A program made the translations under genes and the position numbers. The notes under the pieces are model-generated. The model was given only the letters and a program-made list of their open reading frames with translations, had not been told where the DNA came from and did no database searches. This document shows positions 54,603 to 61,832 of a stretch of 64,000 nt of DNA, in pieces. This DNA comes from JABDBL01 sp963845445 (GTDB lineage Bacteria; Cyanobacteriota; Vampirovibrionia; Obscuribacterales; Obscuribacteraceae): NCBI GenBank assembly GCA_963845445.1, contig CAWJSE010000003.1, forward strand, positions 62,001-126,000, given 5' to 3'. Within the stretch, counting starts at the first letter, position 1; each line of letters begins with the position of its first letter.

Positions 54603-54691
54603 AAATTGGTTGTTGAAAAGAAGGCAAGCGGTTATCATCAGCATAGCTATGGATAAATAATCCGATTCCCCAATCTAGTGAGTAGTTAAAA

Positions 54692-55615
54692 TTGATAAGC
54701 GGTGCCAATATTCTAGTAGTTGATGATGATCAATCGCTGACTTTGGTCCTCTCAGAAGTGCTGCAAAGTGCAGGTTACAAAGTTGTTGTAGCCCATGACG
54801 GATTTAAAGCTATAGCTGCGTGCAAGGTGCGCACGCCGGATGTGATTGTTCTTGACATTAATATGCCCTTGATGGGGGGTGCTGAGGTCATGAATAGATT
54901 GCGTGCCGATGAAAAAACTAGAGATGTCCCCTTGATATTTTTAGGCAGCCGCGAACAAACTAATAAAGCCATGCAATTGGCAGATGATGATCTAAGCGAT
55001 TACGATATAGTACTCAAGCCATTTGATCCGCGTGAATTAATATCGCGAGTAAAGGGACAGCTGAAGCAGAAAGCCCTTAAAGAAAAACTTAAAGAGAAAG
55101 AGCAATTATTGCAGCAGCTTTCTCTGGCCGATCCTTTAACCGATCTAAAAAGTCCGGTCTATTTAAGAGAGTTTCTTAAAACAGCTATACGCCAGGCAAG
55201 ACGTTATGGAATTCCATTTACCATTGCTTTAGCTGAGCTGGATAATAGCCAGGCTCTTAAAGATTCATTGGGACAAGCAGGTACCGATGAGCTATTGGCG
55301 GCAGTGACCAGACATATGTCTAGTCAGATGCGTTCATCAGATGTAGCGGCTCGCACGGGCGAGTGTGAATTTACCATCGTTTTGACCGTAACTGATAAAG
55401 AGGGCGCGGTAGAATTCGCTGAACGTGCCCGCACTCTTATTCAAACTTCTAGCTTCGATATCAAGAATAAGCCGGTTAGCGTAACAATAAGCATTGGTTT
55501 GTGCCAATTCGTAGACACGATGGATAATGAGGGCAAGATAGTCATTTCACATGCTAAATTGGCTCTTCAGCAAGGCCACGATAATGGTGGTAATGTCACT
55601 CTAATGGCCGAATAA
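54692..55615 (+). CDS. response regulator with degenerate GGDEF domain
   Basis: Receiver domain at residues 5-120 with phospho-acceptor Asp55 (DVIVLDINMPLMGG) and conserved Lys (VLKPFDP). A coiled-coil linker (KQKALKEKLKEKEQLLQQLS) and a GGDEF-type fold at 140-305 follow (LADPLTDLKSPVYLREFLKT, then GIPFTIALAELDN). The signature loop reads ARTGECEFTIVL, so GGDEF has become GECEF. Diguanylate cyclase activity is therefore probably lost and the domain may bind or scaffold. The start is TTG at 54692 with no good ribosome binding site. Confidence 0.8.
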   Translation: MISGANILVVDDDQSLTLVLSEVLQSAGYKVVVAHDGFKAIAACKVRTPDVIVLDINMPLMGGAEVMNRLRADEKTRDVPLIFLGSREQTNKAMQLADDDLSDYDIVLKPFDPRELISRVKGQLKQKALKEKLKEKEQLLQQLSLADPLTDLKSPVYLREFLKTAIRQARRYGIPFTIALAELDNSQALKDSLGQAGTDELLAAVTRHMSSQMRSSDVAARTGECEFTIVLTVTDKEGAVEFAERARTLIQTSSFDIKNKPVSVTISIGLCQFVDTMDNEGKIVISHAKLALQQGHDNGGNVTLMAE

Positions 55616-55653
55616 AGCTAACACCCTCACGGGCCATGCTAAAATTTCACTGT

Positions 55654-55727
55654 CGGGGCGTAGCGCAGCTTGGTAGCGCGTCCGTTTCGGGTGCGGAAGG
55701 CCGGAGGTTCAAATCCTCTCGCCCCGA
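55654..55727 (+). tRNA. tRNA-Pro (anticodon CGG)
   Basis: The acceptor stem CGGGGCG pairs with CGCCCCG. The D-arm is GCGCAGCTTGGTAGCGC, the anticodon stem TCCGT/GCGGA holds loop TTCGGGT (anticodon CGG), and the T-arm is GGAGG-TTCAAAT-CCTCT. The discriminator is A and CCA is not encoded. Its last 27 bases recur downstream, so the 3' end has served as an attachment site. Confidence 0.95.
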
Positions 55728-55793
55728 TTTTCTGTTCAAGGTCCATACCGAATACATAGTATCCAGAACGTTCCGGAGACATGGTATACACTT

Positions 55794-56705
55794 TTGCCTT
55801 TTCAAGGAGGCAAGCGGGGTATGCCGTGGAAGGAAAGTTCAATTATGGATGAACGTATGCGCTTTATTATTCGGCTCAAAGACGGAGAAAGTATGTCGTC
55901 CCTGTGCCGTGAATTTGGGATAACTCGTAGAACTGGTTACAAAATTTTAGATCGGTACGAGGAGTGCGGTTTAGAAGGGCTGCATGATCGGGCGCGACGA
56001 CCTGTGCGCTATGCAAATCAATTGCCAGCACAAATAGAAGCTGCGATCGTAGCGGCCAAGCGGGAGAAGCCGCACTGGGGTGCTCGAAAAATTCGCGAGC
56101 GGTTACTACGCAAACTTCCGAATGAAATCAAAGTTCCTGCGTGCAGCACTATCCATGCGATTCTAGATCGGCACCAATTGGTTACTAGACCGAAGCTTAG
56201 AAGAACAAAAGCTGAGGGTACTCCATTATCTATTGGCTCAAAACCAAACGACCTGTGGTGCACCGATTACAAAGGCGAGTTCCAACTTGGCAATAAACAA
56301 TACTGTTATCCATTAACAGTAACCGATCATGCTTCACGTTATCTTTTTTTATGTGAAGCAATGGAATCGAATAAAGAACAGCCGGCTTTTACAGCATTTG
56401 AAAGACTATTCCAAGAGCGAGGCTTGCCGCTCGCTATCCGCTCTGATAATGGTGTCCCATTTGCTTCTCCCAACGCTTTATTCAATCTATCCAAACTTTC
56501 GGTTTGGTGGCTGCGTCTAGGAATTAGTATCGAACGTATTAAGCCCGGTCATCCAGAACAGAACGGTCGTCATGAACGCATGCATCTAACTCTCAAAAAG
56601 AAGCTACCAGACCAGCTGGTGCTAATATCTTTCAACAACAAGCCAAGTTCGACGCCTTCATTGAGGAATTTAATAATGAAAGGCCTCATGAGGCTCTCAA
56701 CATGA
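55794..56705 (+). CDS. IS481-family DDE transposase, main piece (frameshifted)
   Basis: The true start is the ATG at 55821 (MPWKESSIMDERMRFIIRLK) with AAGGAGG upstream, as usual in this family. An HTH region (MSSLCREFGITRRTGYKILD) is followed by the rve catalytic core with DDE residues in LWCTDYKGEF, AIRSDNGVPFAS and the Glu of HPEQNGRHERMH. At 56595-56599 five A stand instead of six; the repair gives LKKEATRPAGANIFQQQAKF and joins 56702-56992, for about 390 aa. It catalyses cut-and-paste or copy transposition of the IS. Confidence 0.88.
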   Translation: MPFQGGKRGMPWKESSIMDERMRFIIRLKDGESMSSLCREFGITRRTGYKILDRYEECGLEGLHDRARRPVRYANQLPAQIEAAIVAAKREKPHWGARKIRERLLRKLPNEIKVPACSTIHAILDRHQLVTRPKLRRTKAEGTPLSIGSKPNDLWCTDYKGEFQLGNKQYCYPLTVTDHASRYLFLCEAMESNKEQPAFTAFERLFQERGLPLAIRSDNGVPFASPNALFNLSKLSVWWLRLGISIERIKPGHPEQNGRHERMHLTLKKKLPDQLVLISFNNKPSSTPSLRNLIMKGLMRLST

Positions 56706-56992
56706 AATATCCTACCGAAATCTACACTGCTTCCCCCAGAATATATCAAGGTATTTCAGACCCAGATTATCCTTTTCACGACCAAACTGTAAATGTCACA
56801 GTTTGTGGTCGTATTTGCATTTATCGTAAAAAAATCAATCTCAGCAAAAGTCTTGCAGGACAAGCAGTCGGAATTAAGGAGGTAGACGATGGTATTTGGT
56901 TAGTCAGTTTTATGAAATATGATCTTGGTTATATTGATTTAGAGGAAAAAACTTTGCAACCCCTACAAAATCCTTTTGGTTTTAAAGTGTAA
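56702..56992 (+). CDS. IS481-family transposase, C-terminal piece
   Basis: The end of the transposase (PTEIYTASPRIYQGISDPDY, then FHDQTVNVTVCGRICIYRKK). In the same frame upstream, FDAFIEEFNNERPHEALNMK connects it to the main piece, with the conserved NNERPHEAL motif. It is not an independent gene. Confidence 0.85.
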   Translation: MKYPTEIYTASPRIYQGISDPDYPFHDQTVNVTVCGRICIYRKKINLSKSLAGQAVGIKEVDDGIWLVSFMKYDLGYIDLEEKTLQPLQNPFGFKV

Positions 56993-57018
56993 ACTATGTG
57001 TCCGGAACAAACTGTATA

Positions 57019-57429
57019 CTATGTGTCGGAACGCACACAATTGTCCGGACCTTGTAAGGCTTGCTTACAATACTTACAATATTCTTCCTTTTTATCATCC
57101 TCGTAGATTGCTAACCCACCGCATTTCTTGCACTTTGTAGCAGTATAGTGTTTACCGAATAAATAAGATAAAGGGAGCCAGCCCGTAATAATGATAGCAA
57201 GAAGAATATTCCAATGGTCAGGTAGCGTCGGTGGAGCGATGAGATATTTGTTATAGAGATAAACACCTACAGCCATGGTGCAGAATGCTATAGGAAATCC
57301 GACAAGTTCTCCAGATACATCATTAAGGAGAATTTTTTTTTGTCGTAGAAGATCTTTGGCAAGGAAATATCTTCCAAAAGACCAGCTGCTGATGGAGATG
57401 AGGATTAGTGTCCAGACTAGACAGTTCAT
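57019..57429 (-). CDS. membrane protein with C-terminal zinc ribbon
   Basis: No family recognised. The 136-aa product has three hydrophobic segments (residues 3-22, 45-62 and 72-92) and a C-terminal pair of CxxC motifs (KCKKCGG and YCKYCK), a likely zinc ribbon. Its 3' end runs into the outer right repeat of the IS, so the IS may have clipped or re-ended it; the last residues (GPDNCVRSDT) look like readthrough into IS sequence. Confidence 0.5.
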   Translation of the reverse strand: MNCLVWTLILISISSWSFGRYFLAKDLLRQKKILLNDVSGELVGFPIAFCTMAVGVYLYNKYLIAPPTLPDHWNILLAIIITGWLPLSYLFGKHYTATKCKKCGGLAIYEDDKKEEYCKYCKQALQGPDNCVRSDT

Positions 57430-57505
57430 TTACCATTTTTGGCTAATATTCCCTGAGCAAACTGAAAACAAACCCGATTAAGTGCGAAGTCCTTGCATTT
57501 TTTTA

Positions 57506-57536
57506 GGAGAGTTTCAAATCCTCTTGCCCAGATTTT
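57506..57536 (+). repeat. degenerate copy of the tRNA-Pro 3' end (old attachment site)
   Basis: This stretch contains TTCAAATCCTCT followed by T-GCCC-A-GATTTT, against TTCAAATCCTCT-C-GCCC-C-GATTTT in tRNA-Pro, and GGAGAG in place of GGAGG before it. It lies 14 bases beyond the vapC stop. It looks like a decayed att copy. Confidence 0.65.
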
Positions 57537-57549
57537 AGAACACTTTACA

Positions 57550-57978
57550 CTACTCACAACCGGCCCATGGATTAATCACTTTAATCTTGAATGCTTTAAA
57601 ATCAGCCACATTTCTGGTGACAAGCGAAAGTCCATGATGTTCGGCAATGGCAGCTATACAAGCATCCATCGGACCTACGAAATGTCCGGATGTTTTTACA
57701 CGTGCCATAAAAATTCCCCAAACATCAGCTACCTGCATATCAATGCCCAGTACACGTCCTTCGAAACGCAATAGTAGTTCTTCCTTGAGCCACTTATCTA
57801 TGCGCTCGCGGCGTGCACCTGAAGACATATGTTCAATACCATTGCGCAGCTCTGCAACTGTAACTACACTGAGAAATATACGATCCTCGTCACACTCGTT
57901 CAGCCAAGTGATAACCCCCTCATCAGGACGTGGTTTGATCCATTCGGAGACAACGTTTGTGTCGAGCAAAAAATTCAC
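57550..57978 (-). CDS. vapC: VapC/FitB-type PIN-domain toxin
   Basis: The 142-aa product is a PIN-domain ribonuclease with acidic metal-site residues Asp6 (FLLDTNVVSEW), Glu43 (TVAELRNGIE), Asp105 (GPMDACIAAIA) and a late Asp127 (TRNVADF). VapC toxins cut tRNA or rRNA when unneutralised. It overlaps the antitoxin stop by four bases (ATGA), the usual coupling. The cassette is bracketed by copies of the tRNA-Pro end. Confidence 0.92.
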   Translation of the reverse strand: MNFLLDTNVVSEWIKPRPDEGVITWLNECDEDRIFLSVVTVAELRNGIEHMSSGARRERIDKWLKEELLLRFEGRVLGIDMQVADVWGIFMARVKTSGHFVGPMDACIAAIAEHHGLSLVTRNVADFKAFKIKVINPWAGCE

Positions 57979-58229
57979 AAAATAACCTTTCGAGGAGCGC
58001 CTTTGGCACGCTTAATTTTCAGAGGAGCATTGCGCAACGGTGAATGAGCAAAAAATTCAGCCAAAGTGCCGACTCGCTTAGATTTGCGCTCCCATTCTTC
58101 AGCAGAAACAATTACAACTGTGATGCGTCCATTTTTAGTGACAGTTTGGGGTCCCTTTGACTGAGCTTTATCTATAATCTCGCTAAATTTTGCCTTAGCT
58201 TCAGCAACTGTCCATACCTCTGGTATCAT
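57975..58229 (-). CDS. vapB: Phd/YefM-type antitoxin of the vapBC cassette
   Basis: The 84-aa product has the Phd/YefM N-terminal fold (VWTVAEAKAKFSEIIDKAQS, then VTKNGRITVVIVSAEEWERK), which dimerises and binds DNA. A basic tail (NAPLKIKRAKGAPRKV) probably wraps the toxin. AAGGAGG precedes the ATG. The triple direct repeat just upstream is a likely operator for autoregulation. Confidence 0.88.
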   Translation of the reverse strand: MIPEVWTVAEAKAKFSEIIDKAQSKGPQTVTKNGRITVVIVSAEEWERKSKRVGTLAEFFAHSPLRNAPLKIKRAKGAPRKVIL

Positions 58230-58245
58230 AAATATTCCTCCTTAG

Positions 58246-58272
58246 GTCATTATAGTCATTATAGTCATTATT
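58246..58272. promoter_or_regulatory. triple 9-bp direct repeat, likely antitoxin operator
   Basis: GTCATTATA occurs at 58246-58254 and 58255-58263, and GTCATTATT at 58264-58272, directly upstream of the antitoxin ribosome binding site. Toxin-antitoxin complexes often repress from such repeats. Confidence 0.55.
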
Positions 58273-58380
58273 CGATTACAAATCAACTGTGCATTCACTA
58301 GCCTCCCTAAGGTAATGGTCAAATAAATTAAAAAAACATGCAGCAAAAAAGCCATCAAATGCACTATCGGTGACAATAGA

Positions 58381-58409
58381 CCGGAGGTTCAAATCCTCTC
58401 GCCCCGATT
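58381..58409 (+). repeat. 29-bp copy of the tRNA-Pro 3' end (attachment site)
   Basis: Exact 29-base match to 55701-55729, starting CCGGAGGTTC and ending CGCCCCGATT. It covers the T-arm, the 3' acceptor strand and two bases beyond. No tRNA body precedes it, so it marks the far border of an insertion at tRNA-Pro. Confidence 0.88.
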
Positions 58410-58451
58410 GCAATTTTTATAGGAGGCAGCCATTTTGCCTCGTAAAATCCG

Positions 58452-59282
58452 TCATTCTGCGACGAGAGCCAGTACACGAGCGGGGCTGCCAGTACCATCT
58501 TGAATTTTCAATGGTGCAAATATTACCACCACACCTGTGCTAGGTAATTTATCCAGGTTGGCCAAATTTTCTACCATAAAAAACCCCTTGGACAAGACAA
58601 ATTTGTGCACAGAAAATACTTCCGACGGGCCATAATCAATAGAAAGAGTATCTATTCCTAAAGCAACCACTCGGTGTGAAGCAAGCAAGTATTTCGCGGC
58701 TTCCAAGGAAAAGCCGGGGAAATGCATAACACCTTTGCTGTCTGCATTCCTATATTGTCCGTCTTTAAAATAACGCTCACTCCAGCCTGTTAACAACAAA
58801 ACTGCTGATCGAGCAGAAATCACATTTTTCTGTTCAAATTGTTTTATCTTTTCTACGGTGAGTAAGTAGTCAGGATTATTTTTGACTTCGTCCCGCACAT
58901 CTATCACTACTGCATGCAGCAGCAAATCTGCCGCATCGATTTTGTCTATTGTGGTGCCACCGGGGCTAAAATGAATTGGAGCGTCCATGTGTGTACCTAA
59001 ATGCTCATGGCAAAAAAATGCACCGGAGCCATAACCATCTTTAGCAACAGTAGACAAAGTCTGGTATTTAAATTCTTCGGCTTTGCCATCATAAGTGGGC
59101 ACCGAGTCATTAAGCGTCTGAGTTAGGTCAACAATCTGTGCGCGGCTAGGCAAAGAAATTAAATGCTCATCGATGCTGGCCGCTTCTTTCTTTTTCCCGC
59201 ACATTGCAGAAGACCCCCCGAATAAATAAATTATGGCTACGGTGATGCCAGCTATATAATTTTTACGAAAATAGTTAGCCAT
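58452..59282 (-). CDS. secreted cyclase-family (kynurenine-formamidase-like) hydrolase
   Basis: From the ATG at 59282 (GGAG upstream) the product is 276 aa, with an N-terminal hydrophobic export segment (NYIAGITVAIIYLFGGSSAM). It has the family metal motif HLGTHMDAPIHF, preceded by DLTQTLNDSVPTYDG and followed by ALGIDTLSIDYG. The family includes kynurenine formamidases and other metal-dependent amide or ester hydrolases. A signal sequence ending near SAMCG could be a lipoprotein type. The substrate is unknown. Confidence 0.85.
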   Translation of the reverse strand: MANYFRKNYIAGITVAIIYLFGGSSAMCGKKKEAASIDEHLISLPSRAQIVDLTQTLNDSVPTYDGKAEEFKYQTLSTVAKDGYGSGAFFCHEHLGTHMDAPIHFSPGGTTIDKIDAADLLLHAVVIDVRDEVKNNPDYLLTVEKIKQFEQKNVISARSAVLLLTGWSERYFKDGQYRNADSKGVMHFPGFSLEAAKYLLASHRVVALGIDTLSIDYGPSEVFSVHKFVLSKGFFMVENLANLDKLPSTGVVVIFAPLKIQDGTGSPARVLALVAE

Positions 59283-59682
59283 TGAAAACTCCAATGTGTG
59301 GGAAATATTGTATTAGTTCGCTCAATATTTTTCCATTTAACTACTTGTGAACTAATAGTCATGGCGCTACCAGACATTTTTGAAATAATCATGCTCTTTG
59401 CAAGCTCTCGAAGTTATGTTATCAGAAAATATTTTTCTAAATTCTTCGCAAATTGCAAAGCCTTAGAATCCTCTGAAATCTGCTATCTTAAGGCAGTTGC
59501 GAGTTTTATTAACTTTTACTAATGGACCGGAGGCGATAAGCGGTTAACCTTAAGGAATGTGCCTTCACATGGGGTCATATACACCAGCAATGGTGGCAAG
59601 TGAAATCAATCGATCTCACCAAATAATGACTTCCCTCTGGATGCATTTTTAGTATCACTATAGTGTTAAAGGAAATTAGAAC
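59283..59682. other. 400-base intergenic region upstream of the bufferin-like operon
   Basis: Lies between the divergent cyclase gene and the precursor gene and should carry both promoters. A TATAGT box at about 59659-59664 could be a -10 for the operon, but I see no matching -35. A short dyad (CACCAGCAATGGTG) lies near 59583. A 74-codon plus-strand frame at 59298 lacks a ribosome binding site and I do not call it. Confidence 0.4.
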
Positions 59683-59919
59683 ATGAACATTAAAGACGCA
59701 ACTTCAGCTTTGTTAGTTTCAGCCGCTCTTACCGGTCTATTCGCTGGATCAGTATGTGCCCAAGAAACCAAAGACGAAAGCACAACAACAACTGCCAAAA
59801 CTGAAAAAACAGAAAAGAAAACAACTCATAAAGCCGGCAAAGGATCCAAGACAGCCAAAGCTGACAAGCATTCCTGCAAAGGCAAAGACAGTTGCAAATC
59901 TAAAGAAGAAACCAAGTAA
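59683..59919 (+). CDS. bufA: bufferin-like RiPP precursor peptide
   Basis: The 78-aa product has a signal peptide (ATSALLVSAALTGLFAGSVC, A; cleavage near residue 26). A Lys/Thr-rich spacer follows, then a short C-terminal core with Cys65 and Cys71 in SCKGKDSCKS. Exported, lysine-rich, Cys-x-Gly-x-x-Ser-Cys-Lys peptides beside MNIO genes are bufferin precursors, whose cysteines are oxidised to thiooxazole-type groups that bind copper. Gene order precursor, MNIO, DUF2063 supports this. AAAGGA lies 8 bases before the ATG. The peptide is low-complexity, so the call depends on context. Confidence 0.7.
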   Translation: MNIKDATSALLVSAALTGLFAGSVCAQETKDESTTTTAKTEKTEKKTTHKAGKGSKTAKADKHSCKGKDSCKSKEETK

Positions 59920-59932
59920 GCACTCAATATTT

Positions 59933-59961
59933 AAGGACAGACAGCTTGGCTGTCTGTCCTT
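59933..59961 (+). terminator. attenuator-like hairpin between precursor and MNIO genes
   Basis: A 12- to 13-bp perfect stem, AAGGACAGACAG/CTGTCTGTCCTT with a short loop, followed by TATTATT rather than a full T-run. Leaky termination here would give more precursor than enzyme. Confidence 0.65.
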
Positions 59962-60848
59962 ATTATTGGTGGGTGTACTGGAGAGAGTCTGTGCCAGCAA
60001 ACAAATTCAATGGTTTTACTGATTTAGGTATTGGCATCGGACTTAGGACTGCACATTATCAACATATTCTTGAAGCAAAGCCAGCCATTGATTGGCTTGA
60101 AATAATATCTGAAAATTTCATGGTGGATGACGGTAGACCCCTTGAAATATTAGACACGGTTCTTGCAAGTTACCCAATTATTCAACATGGTGTTTCTTTG
60201 TATGTGGGCTCATGCGACCCACTAAATAAGGACTATCTAAAAAAATTAAAGTCCCTTGTGCAAAGGACTAAAGCACCATTTATATCTGACCATCTTTGCT
60301 GGGGAAGTATAGATGGAAAGAAGAGTCACGATCTCTTACCTATTCCCTATACATTTGAAGCGGCTATTCATACCGCTGAACGTATAAAAGCGATACAAGA
60401 ATTTCTCGAAGTACCATTTTGCATTGAAAATGTCAGTAGTTACGCAGAATTCAACGACTCTCGAATGACAGAGTGGCAATTTTTGAGTGAAGTAAGCGAA
60501 AGAGCTGATTGTGGTATTTTGCTAGATGTAAATAATATTTATGTCTCAGGCGTGAACCATGGCTTTGATTTCTATGATTATCTGCACAATATTCCTTTGC
60601 ATAGAGTGGCACAGATCCACGTGGCGGGGCATTCTCAATTTGAAAAATACATTATTGATACTCATGATGCACCAGTGCGAGACGAAGTATGGCGGATTTA
60701 TGCCGAGTTAATTGACACTATTGGCAAAACTAATACTCTGCTAGAGTGGGATGCCAAAATTCCATCTTTTGAAATAGTCCATAATGAAGCTCTAAAAGCC
60801 AATCTTATACTAGAAGCGAAGGGCAATTGCTTATCTAAAACGGCATAG
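59946..60848 (+). CDS. bufB: MNIO-family (DUF692) enzyme, BufB-like
   Basis: The best start is GTG 59991 (GGAGAGAG upstream), giving 285 aa; the frame is open to 59946 across the hairpin. The TIM-barrel motifs of multinuclear non-heme iron oxidases are present: GIGIGLRTAHYQHILEAKP, WLEIISENFM, IIQHGVSLYVGS, ISDHLCW, FCIENVSSYAE, LLDVNNIYVSGVNHGF, IHVAGHS and DTHDAPV. The His/Asp/Glu ligands for two or three irons are all seen. The family (MbnB, TglH, BufB) oxidises peptide cysteines. Its substrate should be the peptide encoded just upstream. Confidence 0.9.
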   Translation: MAVCPYYWWVYWRESVPANKFNGFTDLGIGIGLRTAHYQHILEAKPAIDWLEIISENFMVDDGRPLEILDTVLASYPIIQHGVSLYVGSCDPLNKDYLKKLKSLVQRTKAPFISDHLCWGSIDGKKSHDLLPIPYTFEAAIHTAERIKAIQEFLEVPFCIENVSSYAEFNDSRMTEWQFLSEVSERADCGILLDVNNIYVSGVNHGFDFYDYLHNIPLHRVAQIHVAGHSQFEKYIIDTHDAPVRDEVWRIYAELIDTIGKTNTLLEWDAKIPSFEIVHNEALKANLILEAKGNCLSKTA

Positions 60849-61739
60849 ATGTCAGACAAACCAACAAAAAGTTTATATCAATTACAGTCTTTAATGGCTG
60901 CTGCCATTATGCGTCCCTTGCATGATGACAACATGCAAAAAACATGGGTCGATGGCAGCGATATGCTGCAATATGCTGCTCAATTTATAAAGCCCAATCA
61001 AAAGTTGAATAGCCTGGAGAGATTGGAGATATACAATAAACAATATTGGTATCGTTTACTTGAATCTCTACAGGAAGATTTTCCAGGTTTGAATGCTATT
61101 TTGGGGCATAGACGTTTTGAAAAACTTTCTATCGCCTATTTAACCCGTCATCCATCACAATCATATTCGCTCAATCATTTAGGCGATAGATTAACATCCT
61201 TTATTAAAGAGGAGCCTGGATTGACAACTCCTGACTCAGATTTAGCTTATGACATGGCCCGCTTTGAATGGGCAGAGCTTAAAGCATTTGATGCTCAAGC
61301 CAAACCAAAATTAAATATAGAATCTTTGAAGAATATTACACCGACAGAAATAGCTCTTCGAACACAACCTTATTTAAGTATCTTAGAACTCAAATATGCG
61401 ATTGATAGTTTTTTAATCGAGCTAAATAAAGAACATAATAGGACTACTGAATCAAATGCTATTAACAATCGGACAGTAAGATTTAGCAAATCATCTTATG
61501 TAAAAAAATGGCACACTTATGTGGCGGTGCACCGATTCAATAATGCTATATACTATAAACGCTTAGACAAATACCAATATTTTTTGCTCAAATCATTGAT
61601 CGAAAATAAAACATTGGCACAAGCTTGTAACGAATTAATTGCCGCAAAAGAAAATATAGAAGATCAACAAAAATTTGCTCTCAAAGTCAATAAATCATTT
61701 ACCACATGGATGGAATTAGGCTGGTTCTGCCAATATTAG
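60849..61739 (+). CDS. bufC: DUF2063 (BufC-like) partner protein
   Basis: The 296-aa product starts one base after the MNIO stop. The N-terminal half is a DUF2063 domain (LYQLQSLMAAAIMRPL, then LERLEIYNKQYWYRLLESLQ, EDFPGLNAILGHRRFEKLS, SYSLNHLGDRLTSFI). The C-terminal half is a second domain (VAVHRFNNAIYYKRLDKYQY, then FLLKSLIENKTLAQACNELI). DUF2063 proteins are the usual partners of MNIO enzymes and are thought to bind the precursor leader. Together with bufA and bufB it completes a minimal bufferin locus. Confidence 0.88.
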   Translation: MSDKPTKSLYQLQSLMAAAIMRPLHDDNMQKTWVDGSDMLQYAAQFIKPNQKLNSLERLEIYNKQYWYRLLESLQEDFPGLNAILGHRRFEKLSIAYLTRHPSQSYSLNHLGDRLTSFIKEEPGLTTPDSDLAYDMARFEWAELKAFDAQAKPKLNIESLKNITPTEIALRTQPYLSILELKYAIDSFLIELNKEHNRTTESNAINNRTVRFSKSSYVKKWHTYVAVHRFNNAIYYKRLDKYQYFLLKSLIENKTLAQACNELIAAKENIEDQQKFALKVNKSFTTWMELGWFCQY

Positions 61740-61751
61740 CCCTAATTACCG

Positions 61752-61777
61752 AAATAAATAAATAAATAAATAAATAC
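61752..61777 (+). repeat. short AAAT tandem repeat
   Basis: About five to six copies of a 4-base AAAT unit between bufC and ligD. It is a possible slippage site without a clear role. Confidence 0.7.
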
Positions 61778-61832
61778 TGTACCCAGCGCCTTTAAAACCC
61801 GATTATAGTTCCAGGGGGAAATTGGAAGCACC

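Larger units (their letters stand above)
55748..57032. mobile_element. IS481-like insertion sequence with doubled terminal repeats
   Basis: Flanking the transposase are inverted repeats of about 25 bases: left 55770-55794 and right 56984-57008, matching at about 22 of 25 positions. A second, outer pair of the same type lies at about 55748-55769 and 57009-57032, so each end has two tandem copies of the ACTATGTGTCCGGAAC-type unit. The transposase stop codon lies within the right inner repeat. The element sits about 20 bases after tRNA-Pro. Confidence 0.8.

Noticed and set aside
59298..59522. 74-codon plus-strand frame upstream of the bufferin-like operon
   Set aside because: No ribosome binding site, and it lies in a region that should hold two divergent promoters; the hydrophobic content reflects AT-rich DNA.
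59521..59540. ACCGGAGGCG near 59525 as a third full tRNA-Pro end copy
   Set aside because: Only about eight bases match, which is expected by chance.
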